Shown in pieces: positions 17,113-25,750 of a stretch of DNA of 64,000 nt; position 1 is the stretch's first letter; every line of letters starts with the position of its first letter. Both the position numbers and the translations under genes were made by a program. This stretch comes from CAZENU01 sp965117035. GTDB taxonomy: Bacteria > Chloroflexota > Dehalococcoidia > Lucifugimonadales > CAZENU01. The stretch spans positions 2,852,001 to 2,916,000 of the forward strand of contig OZ220748.1 in the NCBI GenBank assembly GCA_965117035.1. The letters are read 5' to 3'. Under the pieces are notes generated by a model that worked only from the letters and a program-made list of their open reading frames with translations, was not told the origin of the DNA and did no database searches.

Positions 17113-18033
17113 TCATGGATCGAGGACGAGGTCGCCGCTCCTGCCGCCGCTCTTGCTGGCCAGCCGGACGCCGTCTATGCGCATGGCCCGGTCGCTGCTC
17201 TTGCACATGTCGTAGACCGTCAGGGCCGCGACGCTGACCGCCGCCAGCGCCTCCATCTCCACGCCCGTCTTCCCGGTCGTCCGCGCCGTCGCGGTGATGT
17301 CCACCGCGCCGCGCTCCTCGTCGAGCTCGAACTCCACCAGCACCTGGTCGAGCGGCAGCGGGTGGCACAGCGGAATGAGCTGCGGCGTGTTCTTGGCGGC
17401 CATGATGCCGGCAACGCGCGCCACTCCGAGCACGTCGCCCTTCTCGAAGCGGTTCTCCGCGACCAGCGCGAGGGTCTCCGCGCGTATGAGCACGGAGCCC
17501 TTCGCCACGGCGACGCGTCTCGTCTCAGCCTTGTCGCCCACGTCGACCATGCGGGCTACGCCGGCGGCGTCCACGTGGGACAGCGCCGGCTCGTCCCCGC
17601 TGCCGCCTCCGACGGCCTCGCCCGGCCGCCTCCGGCCGCCGCCCCCGCCGTGGCGCTTCGACTCCATCACCGCGAGCCGGTCGGCCTCGTTGTTCATCGG
17701 GTCGTCCCCGTGGCCCTTGACCCATTGCCAACTCACCCGCCGCGCGGCCGCCGCCTCGTCCAGCCTCTCCCAGAGGTCGCGGTTCTTGTTGCGCTTCCAG
17801 CCCAGCGTCATCGTGTTGACGAGCAGCCGGCTGTCGCTGAACACGGTCACTTTCGATGACCGGGGCACCGCCTCCAGGCCCTCGATCGCCGCGAGCATCT
17901 CCATCCGGTTGTTGGTCGTGCGGTCCTCTCCGCCGTGGAGCTTCTCGATCTTCCCGTCCGACACGATGAGCGCGGCCCATCCGCCGGGGCCCGGATTGCC
18001 TGAGCATGCGCCGTCTGTGTAGATCTGGATCAT
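17113..18033 (-). CDS. RNase HI - MoaC fusion protein
   Basis: One continuous 306-residue frame. Residues 1-125 are RNase HI, which cuts RNA in RNA:DNA hybrids: IYTDGACSGNPGPGG (D7), RMEMLAAIEGL (E45), FSDSRLLV (D67) and NNEADRLAV (D118) give the four acidic catalytic residues. A glycine/arginine-rich linker follows (about 129-150). Residues 151-306 are MoaC, cyclic pyranopterin monophosphate synthase of molybdenum cofactor synthesis, with SHVDAAGVARMVDVGDK, PLCHPLPLD and TVYDMCKSSD. moaA lies 29 bases upstream, fitting the MoaC half. A separate internal start for MoaC cannot be excluded. Confidence 0.9.
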   Translation of the reverse strand: MIQIYTDGACSGNPGPGGWAALIVSDGKIEKLHGGEDRTTNNRMEMLAAIEGLEAVPRSSKVTVFSDSRLLVNTMTLGWKRNKNRDLWERLDEAAAARRVSWQWVKGHGDDPMNNEADRLAVMESKRHGGGGGRRRPGEAVGGGSGDEPALSHVDAAGVARMVDVGDKAETRRVAVAKGSVLIRAETLALVAENRFEKGDVLGVARVAGIMAAKNTPQLIPLCHPLPLDQVLVEFELDEERGAVDITATARTTGKTGVEMEALAAVSVAALTVYDMCKSSDRAMRIDGVRLASKSGGRSGDLVLDP

Positions 18034-18062
18034 CTGAAAGGCCGGAGGGCTCGGATGGGCCG

Positions 18063-19070
18063 CTATCCCCCGATGTGGTACATCTCCACCTTGTCCGTGA
18101 CGGGCTCCGTCAGCGACGTGCGTATCTCCGAGTACCGGTCCTCGCGCACGTTCCACACCGAGGTGACCAGCGATCTCAGCTCGTCGTCGCCTGCGCCGTC
18201 CCGGAGCGGGGCGCGCAGGTCGGTGCCCCTGCTGGAGAACAGGCACGTGTAGATGCTGCCCTCGGGCGACAGGCGCAGCCGCGTGCAGTCGCCGCAGAAC
18301 GGCTTGGTCACGGACGCGATGACGCCGACCTCTCCCCCGCCGTCGACGTAGCGGTAGCGCAGCGCGACCTCGCCCCGGTAGTTGCTCTCCACCGGCTCGA
18401 GCGGCATCTCGGCGTCGATCCGGGCGACGATCTCGTCCGCCGGGACGACGTGGTCCATACGCCAACCGTTGCGGTTGCCGACGTCCATGTACTCGATGAA
18501 GCGCATGATGTGGCCGCGCTCCTTGAAGTGCCGCGCGAGGTCGACGATCGTGTGGTCGTTCACACCGCGCTGCACCACGGCGTTGACCTTGATCGGGTAG
18601 AACCCGGCCGACTCGGCGGCCGCTATTCCCTCGAGCACCTTCTCCGTGCCGAAGCCGCGGCCGTTCATCTCGCGGAATATCTCGTCGTCGAGCGTGTCCA
18701 GGCTCACCGAGATCCTGTCGAGCCCGGCCTCCCTGAGCGCCGCCGCCTTGTCGGACAGCAGGTAGGCGTTGGTGGTTAGCGTCAGGTCGTCGACGCCGTC
18801 CGTGGCGGCCAGGTCGGCCACCAGGCGCTCAAGGTCCCTGCGCACCAGCGGCTCGCCGCCCGTGAGACGCACCTTGACGGCGCCGAGGTCGACGCAGATG
18901 CGCACGACCCGGGCGATCTCCTCGAACGTCAGCAGCTCCTCGCGCGGCAGGAACTCGTACCGCTCCCCGTAGATCTCGGCCGGCATGCAGTACCGGCACC
19001 GGAAGTTGCACCGGTCCGTGACCGAGACCCTCAGGTCCCTGAACGGCCGTCCGAACGTATCCTGGACCAT
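18063..19070 (-). CDS. moaA: GTP 3',8-cyclase MoaA
   Basis: A radical SAM enzyme that, with MoaC, makes cyclic pyranopterin from GTP, the first step of molybdenum cofactor synthesis. The N-terminal cluster motif is CNFRCRYC, the SAM site is LTGGEP, and the C-terminal second iron-sulfur cluster is CGDCTRLRLSPEGSIYTC. The protein ends in the Gly-Gly needed for activity (YHIGG). Length 335 is normal. It lies 15 bases after rdgB and 29 before the fusion gene, which supplies MoaC. Confidence 0.96.
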   Translation of the reverse strand: MVQDTFGRPFRDLRVSVTDRCNFRCRYCMPAEIYGERYEFLPREELLTFEEIARVVRICVDLGAVKVRLTGGEPLVRRDLERLVADLAATDGVDDLTLTTNAYLLSDKAAALREAGLDRISVSLDTLDDEIFREMNGRGFGTEKVLEGIAAAESAGFYPIKVNAVVQRGVNDHTIVDLARHFKERGHIMRFIEYMDVGNRNGWRMDHVVPADEIVARIDAEMPLEPVESNYRGEVALRYRYVDGGGEVGVIASVTKPFCGDCTRLRLSPEGSIYTCLFSSRGTDLRAPLRDGAGDDELRSLVTSVWNVREDRYSEIRTSLTEPVTDKVEMYHIGG

Positions 19071-19085
19071 CTTGAGTTGGTGTCC

Positions 19086-19721
19086 CTACTCCAGCCGCCG
19101 CAGCGCCGCCGCCGCCCTGGCCGCAGCCTTGCCCCGGTGGCTCACCCTGTTCTTCTCCGCCTGGCTCAGCTCCGCCATCGTCCTTCCCAGCTCCGGCATG
19201 AAGAATACCGGGTCGTAGCCGAAGCCGTTGCGCCCGCGCGGCGTCGTCACTATCAGGCCCGGACATACGCCGTCGTACAGGTCGGCCGGGCGGCCGGGCG
19301 CCTTCACCGCGATGACGCACCGGAAGCGCGCGGGCCACCGGTCGCCTCCGACATTGTTCAGCTTCTGCAGCAGAAACGCAATCCTCTCCGGGTCCGTCTT
19401 GTCCTCGCCCGCGTACCTGGAGGACATCACGCCCGGCTCGCCGCCGAGCGCGTCGACCTCCAGCCCCGAGTCGTCGGCGAGGGTGAGCAGGCCGCTCGCC
19501 TCAGAGTAGGCCGTCGCCTTGAGCAGGGCGTTCTCCTCCAGCGTCGCGCCCGTCTCGGGGATGTCGTCCACGATACCCAGTTCGACCGGGGACACGATGT
19601 CCAGCCGGCACGCCGCGAGCGCGGAAGACAGCTCCCGGATCTTGCCGGGGTTGCTCGTGCCGATCAGCAGGCGGGTGTGACGCACTTCGAAGCGGTCCGA
19701 AAGGAGAGGTGCGCGGCCCAT
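19086..19721 (-). CDS. rdgB: XTP/dITP diphosphatase (RdgB/HAM1)
   Basis: A house-cleaning pyrophosphatase that removes deaminated purine nucleotides. Signatures are IGTSNPGKIRE at the N-terminus, ETGATLEENALLKA, ADDSGLEVDALGG, and FGYDPVFF with SHRGKA near the C-terminus. The 211-residue length is normal. It is first in a four-gene operon and has its own extended -10 element. Confidence 0.95.
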   Translation of the reverse strand: MGRAPLLSDRFEVRHTRLLIGTSNPGKIRELSSALAACRLDIVSPVELGIVDDIPETGATLEENALLKATAYSEASGLLTLADDSGLEVDALGGEPGVMSSRYAGEDKTDPERIAFLLQKLNNVGGDRWPARFRCVIAVKAPGRPADLYDGVCPGLIVTTPRGRNGFGYDPVFFMPELGRTMAELSQAEKNRVSHRGKAAARAAAALRRLE

Positions 19722-19757
19722 CCGGATCGTTCTCGGTACCGAAGCCGCGTCTCGCCG

Positions 19758-19814
19758 ATTCTAGCACGGCCCCCACACGAGGCCGGCTCCGCCCATTTCG
19801 GCGTCTGATAGAAT
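19758..19814. promoter_or_regulatory. Divergent extended -10 pair for rdgB operon and transketolase
   Basis: TGcTAGAAT lies at 19766-19758 on the minus strand, 37 bases before rdgB. TGaTAGAAT lies at 19806-19814 on the plus strand, 41 bases before transketolase. Both match TGnTAGAAT and neither has a clear -35 box. Confidence 0.6.
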
Positions 19815-19854
19815 ACCGCGACTGTACGAGCCCCGCTGACCTGGGAGAAGTGCC

Positions 19855-21699
19855 ATGACCGACGCGGACCTTTGGCGAGAGCTTGGACAGCAGTTGCGGG
19901 TCGACTCGGTCCGCGCCAGCGCGGCCGCCGGATCGGGCCACCCCACCTCCGCGATGTCCGCCGCCGATCTGGCCGCCGTTCTCCTCGCCAATCACCTGCG
20001 CTACCGCTTCGACAGGCCCAACCACCACACCAACGACCGGCTCGTCTTCTCCAAGGGCCACGCATCGCCGCTGCTGTACTCGATATTCAAGGCCGCCGGC
20101 GCCATCACGGACGAGGAGCTCCTCAGCTTCCGCAAGTCCGGTAGCCGCATGCAGGGCCACCCGACGCCCGAGATCCCCTGGGTCGACGTCGCCACCGGCT
20201 CCCTCGGGCAGGGACTGCCGATAGCCGTCGGAATCGCCCTCGCGGGCAAGCGGCTCGACAGGCTGCCGTACCGGGTGTGGGTGCTGTGCGGCGACAGCGA
20301 GATGTCCGAAGGATCGATGTGGGAGGCCTTCGAGCACGCCGGGTTCGCCGGCCTGGACAACCTCACCGCGGTCGTCGACGTCAACCGCCTCGGCCAGCGG
20401 GGCGAGACGATGGCCGGGTGGGACACCGGGGGCTACGCCAACCGGGCCCGCGCCTTCGGCTGGCACGCCATCGAGATCGACGGTCACGACGTCGAGCAGA
20501 TCGACAGGGCGTACACCGAGGCGGCTGCCACCGATGGCAGGCCCACCGTCATCGTCGCGAGGACGCTGAAGGGGCGCGGCGTATCCTCCGTCGAGAACAA
20601 GGACGGCTTCCACGGCAAGGCGCTGGACGAGGCCGCCGCCGCCGTCGAGGAGCTTGGCGGCATCCGGCGCATGAACGTCGAGGTCAGGGCGCCGCGGAGA
20701 GGCCGGGCTCCGACGTTCTCCTCGGAGATGTTCGTAGCGCCGACGTACCCCGTGGGCGCCAGCATCGCCACGCGGCGGGCCTACGGCGACGCCCTCACGG
20801 CACTGGGCGCGTCCCGGTCGGACGTCGTCGCGCTGGACGCCGAGGTGAGCAACTCGACGTACGCCGAGACCTTCGGAGAGAGCTGCCCCGACCGGTACTT
20901 CGAGATGTACATCGCCGAGCAGCTCATGGTCGCCGCGGCCATCGGGATGCAGGTCCGCGGATACGTTCCCTTCGCGTCGAGCTTCGCGGCCTTCCTGACC
21001 CGCGCCTACGACTTCATACGCATGGCCGCCGTGAGCCAGGCGGACGTCAGGATCGTCGGCTCCCACGCCGGAGTCTCCATCGGCCAGGACGGGCCGTCGC
21101 AGATGGGCCTGGAGGACATCGCCTCGTTCCGCGCCGTCTACGGCAGCACGGTGCTGTACCCGTCGGACCCGAACCAGGCCGCCAAGCTGGTGGGCGCCAT
21201 GGCCGAGCAGAGCGGCATCGTATACATGCGCACCACCCGCGAGAACACGCCCGTGATCTACGGCGCCGACGAGCAGTTCGCCATCGGCGGCAGCCGACTC
21301 GTACGCGCGTCCGACAATGACGACGTGACGATCGTCGCCGCGGGCATCACGCTGCACGAGGCCCGCACCGCGGCCGACAAGCTGCAGACCGAGGGCATCT
21401 CCGCGCGGGTGATCGACCTGTACTCGGTCAAGCCCATCGACTCGCGGACGCTGATGAACGCCGCCGCCGCCACCGGCGCCTTCGTCACCGTGGAGGACCA
21501 CTGGAGCGAGGGCGGAATCGGCGACGCGGTGCTCGACGTGTTCGCCAACCAGGCCGTGCGGCCGAGGGTCGTCAAGCTGGCTGTCAGGTCGATGCCCGGC
21601 TCCGGCACCCCCACCGAGATGCTCGCCTCCGCCGGCATCGACGCCTACCACATAGCCGAGGCAGCCCGCCGCGTGGCCTCACCCACAGGCCGCTCCTAG
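19855..21699 (+). CDS. Transketolase (single-chain), 614 residues
   Basis: A thiamine diphosphate enzyme that moves two-carbon units between sugar phosphates. The N-terminal half has GSGHPTSAMSAADL, the cofactor motif GDSEMSEGSMWEAFEHAG and SKGHASPLLY. The C-terminal half has EQLMVAAAIGMQVRGYVPF and SHAGVSIGQDGPSQMGLEDI. It resembles the joined form of the split archaeal or actinobacterial-type enzymes and is shorter than the 660-residue E. coli type. It stands alone; its stop codon overlaps that of the convergent lipoprotein gene. A dihydroxyacetone synthase role cannot be excluded. Confidence 0.88.
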   Translation: MTDADLWRELGQQLRVDSVRASAAAGSGHPTSAMSAADLAAVLLANHLRYRFDRPNHHTNDRLVFSKGHASPLLYSIFKAAGAITDEELLSFRKSGSRMQGHPTPEIPWVDVATGSLGQGLPIAVGIALAGKRLDRLPYRVWVLCGDSEMSEGSMWEAFEHAGFAGLDNLTAVVDVNRLGQRGETMAGWDTGGYANRARAFGWHAIEIDGHDVEQIDRAYTEAAATDGRPTVIVARTLKGRGVSSVENKDGFHGKALDEAAAAVEELGGIRRMNVEVRAPRRGRAPTFSSEMFVAPTYPVGASIATRRAYGDALTALGASRSDVVALDAEVSNSTYAETFGESCPDRYFEMYIAEQLMVAAAIGMQVRGYVPFASSFAAFLTRAYDFIRMAAVSQADVRIVGSHAGVSIGQDGPSQMGLEDIASFRAVYGSTVLYPSDPNQAAKLVGAMAEQSGIVYMRTTRENTPVIYGADEQFAIGGSRLVRASDNDDVTIVAAGITLHEARTAADKLQTEGISARVIDLYSVKPIDSRTLMNAAAATGAFVTVEDHWSEGGIGDAVLDVFANQAVRPRVVKLAVRSMPGSGTPTEMLASAGIDAYHIAEAARRVASPTGRS

Positions 21700-23126
21700 G
21701 AGCCGAGCGCGTCGGGGTCGGGCCGCAGCGCGGACCTGACCATCTCCAGCACCGGCCTGTCCGGTGCGACGATGATCGTCGTTTCGGCGCCCGCGATCGC
21801 CGCCGCGATTGCCTGCGACGGCCGCGTCATGAGCATCGTGTCGTCGTCCAGCGGCTCCCAGTCGCCGGCGGTGCGGAGGACCGTGAACCGGACGAAGGCG
21901 TCGTAGAACTCCCGCGCGTCCCGCTCCGTGTCCCACAGCGCGGACAGCAGCACGACCGTCTCGTCGTCGGGGCCGGCGTAGAGCGCGACGCGGTCGCCGC
22001 CCCAGCCCGCGGCCGCGTTCGCCGGATCGCCTATCAGGAACCGCGTCCCCAGGTACGCGCGCAGGATCATCTCGCCCAGGGTGTCCTCGAACAGCAGGGC
22101 CCACCCCTCGCCCAGCGCGGGAAGCAGGTCGGGCAGCACGACATCGAGCGGCGCCTCGGCCGACTCGTACTTCTCCGGGTGCATCACCTGCTCGGTGCTG
22201 CTGGGCGGCCGCGCGAAGGCCGCGTCCACGGCCCGCCAGCCGCCCCTGCCGTACAGGACGTCCACGAACCTGCTGCCTTCCTGGTACGGGAAGACGTACT
22301 GGGTCTGGATCACGCGGGGCGTCGACCGGAACAGGTTGACCAGCGCGGGGCTCGCCGGAGGCTCCGTCACCCGCTCCGCCGGCGTCATGTGCTCGACAGC
22401 GTAGCCCGCCGTCGCGAGGATCGCGTCGCCCTCGATCAGCGCCCGCAGCGCGAGCTCAGCGTCCGAGTTGTCGTCGACGGCCTCCCTCATCGCCTCGATG
22501 TCGAAGTGCTGCTGCTGGATGCCGTGGACCATCTCGTGCACGTAGGTGCGCTCCTCGTACGGCTCCAGCTCGCCGGCGCCCGTGACGACGTACAGGCGCT
22601 CCTCCTCCGAGTCGTAGAAGCCGAGGACGCCCGCTCCGAGCAGCTCCACGAGCAGCTCGAACAGGTCCTGGCCGTCGGGCATCGCGCCCAGCGCGACGTA
22701 CAGCCTCTGGGTCTTGTAGATGTCCTCCCTGTCCTCTTCGATCTCCTGTTTCAGCTCTTCGCCGGCCTCCTCGCGTGTCAGGAACCGGCGCTCGACCGGC
22801 CGCAGCAGCGGCAGGTCGCGGATCGCGCTCGTCCTCGCGTCGATCTGGTCCAGCTCGGCCGCGAACCCCGGCTCCCCGGAGGAGGGGGTCGACGTTGCGT
22901 CGGGCGTGGACGTGCCGGAAACGCCCGCCACGGGCGTCGCGGGGGGAGCGGCAGTTGCGGTCGGAGATGGCGTCGGAGTCGGAGCGGCCGCCGTGGCAGT
23001 GGGAACCGCCGGCGCCGTCGGCGCTGGGGGAGGCGACTCCCCGCACGCCGCCGAGAGCAGCAGCGCCGCCGCTGCCGCGAGCGAGACGCCGGCCGCCGCC
23101 AGGCGTCCTGCGGGCGTCCGGGCCAT
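21696..23126 (-). CDS. Putative lipoprotein with an HExxH motif
   Basis: A 476-residue exported protein with a lipoprotein signal peptide (cleavage before Cys in LLLSAACGES), then a Pro/Thr/Ala-rich linker of about 50 residues. The rest is a soluble domain containing YVHEMVHGIQQQHFD, an HExxH zinc-protease signature. No third ligand was assigned with certainty, and the family was not recognised. It is last in the minus-strand cluster after the propeller-type gene, so it may help process or bind the same extracellular material. Confidence 0.65.
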   Translation of the reverse strand: MARTPAGRLAAAGVSLAAAAALLLSAACGESPPPAPTAPAVPTATAAAPTPTPSPTATAAPPATPVAGVSGTSTPDATSTPSSGEPGFAAELDQIDARTSAIRDLPLLRPVERRFLTREEAGEELKQEIEEDREDIYKTQRLYVALGAMPDGQDLFELLVELLGAGVLGFYDSEEERLYVVTGAGELEPYEERTYVHEMVHGIQQQHFDIEAMREAVDDNSDAELALRALIEGDAILATAGYAVEHMTPAERVTEPPASPALVNLFRSTPRVIQTQYVFPYQEGSRFVDVLYGRGGWRAVDAAFARPPSSTEQVMHPEKYESAEAPLDVVLPDLLPALGEGWALLFEDTLGEMILRAYLGTRFLIGDPANAAAGWGGDRVALYAGPDDETVVLLSALWDTERDAREFYDAFVRFTVLRTAGDWEPLDDDTMLMTRPSQAIAAAIAGAETTIIVAPDRPVLEMVRSALRPDPDALGS

Positions 23127-23159
23127 GGCCGTGCTCAGGGCGACCTGCCGGGGCCGGGA

Positions 23160-24533
23160 CTACGCCTCGGCGAACCGGAACGCGAACAGGTCGGCGTCCC
23201 GCATCCGGACGCGGAGACGCACCGCGCGGCCGCTCAGGCCCGACACGTCGACGCTGCCGCCCCAGCTCACCGGCGCCTCGATCTTGTCGCCGAACACCAC
23301 GTCGCAGTCGTCCAGCGCGAATCCCGGCGCGGGCGCGCCCGACTCGTCCAGTATCTCCACCAGGATGCTCCCGCCGCCCGCCGTGCTGTAGTTCATCTGC
23401 AGCGTCCCGCCGGCGAAGGTCAGCGGGGGCGTCGTGAACTCGCTCCAGCCCACGTATGGCGCGTTCACCGAGACGAAGCCGTCCGTGCGTATCGTGCAGC
23501 GGCGGATCCGCGTCTTGTTCAGGCCGGCGCGCAGGAGCTCCGCGAAGTACAGGGACAGCTCGTCCGGCGCGGTCTCCAGGATGCCCGCGCCCATGATCGG
23601 GTTGCGGTCGACCCAGTTGCGTTCGTCCCGGCCGGGGCGGATGAACGCCTCCCGGAACCGCCGGTCCCACGACACGCCGTCCCGGCTCGTCATGAGCTGG
23701 ATGTCCGCGAGGCCGATCTGCGGCGCTCCCGGGTACTGCCGCTCCGAGTGCAGCACCATCGGGAACATGAAGAAGGCGTTCGCCGCCCTCGCGTACCTGG
23801 TCGCCGCGTTGGTGTAGAAGTGGAAGTCCGGCGGATCGTCCCCGTCTGCCTCCACCACGGTCTCGGGGCGGGTCCACGTCCGGAAGTCGGCCGACTCGCT
23901 GCGCCGGATGCTCCGGTGCCCGCCCTTGAACGTGCCGGCGACCGACTCCGAAACGCCCCTCATGTAGACCACGTAGCGCTCGCGCTCGTCGTCCCATACC
24001 AGGATGTTCTGGCTGTCGAACGGCCCCTCCGTCTGGATCGGGTTCGACTCCAGCGGCGTCCATCGCAGACCGTCCGGCGAGGTGTAGCCGCGCAGGTCGC
24101 GCCGGCCGCGGTTCACCATCTTGTATCGCTCCTCCGCCGGCGCGCGCGGGTCGACGATCACGGACGGGTTGATCGACGGGTCGCCCTGCGTCGGGAAGAA
24201 GACGTTGTTCTCAGTCGTGTCGTGGACCTCGATCAGGCCGAGGCTCGGCTTCTCCCAGGCGACGCCGTCGTCGCTCTCGGCGTAGCAGCTCACGGAGACG
24301 ATGTCCCTGTTCGAGTCCTCTCCCGGGTCCGACCGGTACCACATCTTGAAACGGTCGCCGTCCCGCAGCACGGTCGAGTAGTGCATGCCGCCCAGCTCCC
24401 ACGGCCGGTCGTTGGGAATGGCGATCTCGCGCACCGTCGGCTGGTGCATCTTCAACTCGACTCCCTGGCGCGAGTCGAGCCACGTGTCGTCGACGAATAG
24501 CTGCCGCTGCGAGCCTGCGTAGATGGGTTCCAT
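23160..24533 (-). CDS. Beta-propeller glycosidase-like protein, paralogue of 4401-5942
   Basis: A 457-residue protein opening with SQRQLFVDDTWLDS and carrying FKMWYRS, SPDGLRW and SRDGVSW blade motifs like the protein at 4401-5942. It also shares the C-terminal module (DDCDV, then LRVRMRDADLFAFRF). No signal peptide is visible. It follows a phytanoyl-CoA dioxygenase-like gene by 40 bases and precedes the HExxH lipoprotein by 33. The second copy in a different operon suggests related but distinct substrates. Confidence 0.6.
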   Translation of the reverse strand: MEPIYAGSQRQLFVDDTWLDSRQGVELKMHQPTVREIAIPNDRPWELGGMHYSTVLRDGDRFKMWYRSDPGEDSNRDIVSVSCYAESDDGVAWEKPSLGLIEVHDTTENNVFFPTQGDPSINPSVIVDPRAPAEERYKMVNRGRRDLRGYTSPDGLRWTPLESNPIQTEGPFDSQNILVWDDERERYVVYMRGVSESVAGTFKGGHRSIRRSESADFRTWTRPETVVEADGDDPPDFHFYTNAATRYARAANAFFMFPMVLHSERQYPGAPQIGLADIQLMTSRDGVSWDRRFREAFIRPGRDERNWVDRNPIMGAGILETAPDELSLYFAELLRAGLNKTRIRRCTIRTDGFVSVNAPYVGWSEFTTPPLTFAGGTLQMNYSTAGGGSILVEILDESGAPAPGFALDDCDVVFGDKIEAPVSWGGSVDVSGLSGRAVRLRVRMRDADLFAFRFAEA

Positions 24534-24573
24534 GTGTGCCGCCTCGCTTCTGTCTACTCGCGCGGCCGCCGGG

Positions 24574-25545
24574 CTAGGCGCAGCGGGAGTCCTGGTCCGC
24601 GGTGAGAAGGTACGGGTTGTCGGGTGTCTTGTAGTCGACGGCCTCCAGGGCGGCCTGCGCGTCCCTCCATAGCCGGTCCCACTCGTCGAAGTCGCGCACC
24701 TCGGTCTCGGGGTTCGACCGGCTCCGGGCCACGAACCCGGGGAACCAGGGGCGCCCCGTAGGCTGCCCTGTCGGGTTGTAGCGCAGGTCGAAGCTGAAGC
24801 GGACCCCGTCGCTGACGTTGACGAGCGACGCGTGCTTTGTGCCCTTCGACATGAACAGCACGTCGCCCGACTCCATCACCAGTGGCAGCCTGTCGTCGCC
24901 GATGACCTCCTCGGGGATGGCGCCTATCGTCTTGCAGTGCAGCTCCATGCCCTCGCGGTGGCTGCCCGGCGCGACGACGAGACAGCCGTTCTCTTCCGTC
25001 GCGTCGGAGATCGCCACCCAGACGGTGAGCATCTCCGTGTCGACGGCCTCCGGCTGCACCACGGCCATGTCCTGGTGCCAGGGCGACTTGCTGTTCAGCG
25101 CGTTGCGCCCGTCGTCGGGGATCATCCGCTCGGGGACCTTGACGCGAACGTGCTGGACGGGATTGGAGTATATCTCCGGCCCGATGAAGAGCTCGGCCCC
25201 GTCGAGCAGCCTGGGGCTGCGCAGCAGGTCGAAGACGGCCGGGCCCCTGTGCATCAGGCCGGCTGCGAGGGAGATGTCGATGTGCCGCGAGTACGGCGCG
25301 CCCTCCGCGGCGAGCTCTGCCAGCCGACGCTCGAACGGCAGGTCGTCGTAGGTCGACGACACCACGCCCTCTTCGAACCACCTGGCGGCGAGGGAGTCGA
25401 TCAGCGCCTCGTACTCGTTTTTCACGGGCTGGACGTCCTGGTCGTCGTCCAGCAGGCCGCGTATGACGACGTAGCCCTGGTCTTCGAAGAGATCGGTGGC
25501 GGTTCTGTCCAGCGAGTCTGCGCAGGCGACCTGTGCGACGGTCAT
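24574..25545 (-). CDS. Phytanoyl-CoA dioxygenase (PhyH) family protein
   Basis: A 323-residue Fe(II)/2-oxoglutarate oxygenase. The iron ligands are visible as H157-x-D159 (SPWHQDM) and H238 (GTKHASLV), with an Arg for 2-oxoglutarate in VRFSFDLRY. Family members hydroxylate many small molecules. ATG 25545 is used because GGGGAGG lies upstream of it; the frame also opens at 25593. It lies between a CehA-type metallohydrolase and the propeller protein, suggesting a shared catabolic route. Confidence 0.82.
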   Translation of the reverse strand: MTVAQVACADSLDRTATDLFEDQGYVVIRGLLDDDQDVQPVKNEYEALIDSLAARWFEEGVVSSTYDDLPFERRLAELAAEGAPYSRHIDISLAAGLMHRGPAVFDLLRSPRLLDGAELFIGPEIYSNPVQHVRVKVPERMIPDDGRNALNSKSPWHQDMAVVQPEAVDTEMLTVWVAISDATEENGCLVVAPGSHREGMELHCKTIGAIPEEVIGDDRLPLVMESGDVLFMSKGTKHASLVNVSDGVRFSFDLRYNPTGQPTGRPWFPGFVARSRSNPETEVRDFDEWDRLWRDAQAALEAVDYKTPDNPYLLTADQDSRCA

Positions 25546-25750
25546 TTCACGCCTCCCCATGGCGGTACCCCGGCTAGCGCCGAAGTTTACCACGCCCGGC
25601 GAACCGGCAGCGGCGAGTCACGGGTAGTCCCAGCTATTGTCGCCCTGAACGGAGTTGAAGGGCCTGGGGCGGGGAGGTCGCGTCGTGCGCCAGGTGGGGG
25701 CGACCCCTCCCCAAGTCCCTCCGCGATTCGGGACGACAGGTCGTGAGCCC

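Noticed and set aside
19501..21651. Minus-strand frame of about 700 codons over transketolase
   Set aside because: Shadow of transketolase; the plus strand holds all thiamine-enzyme motifs.
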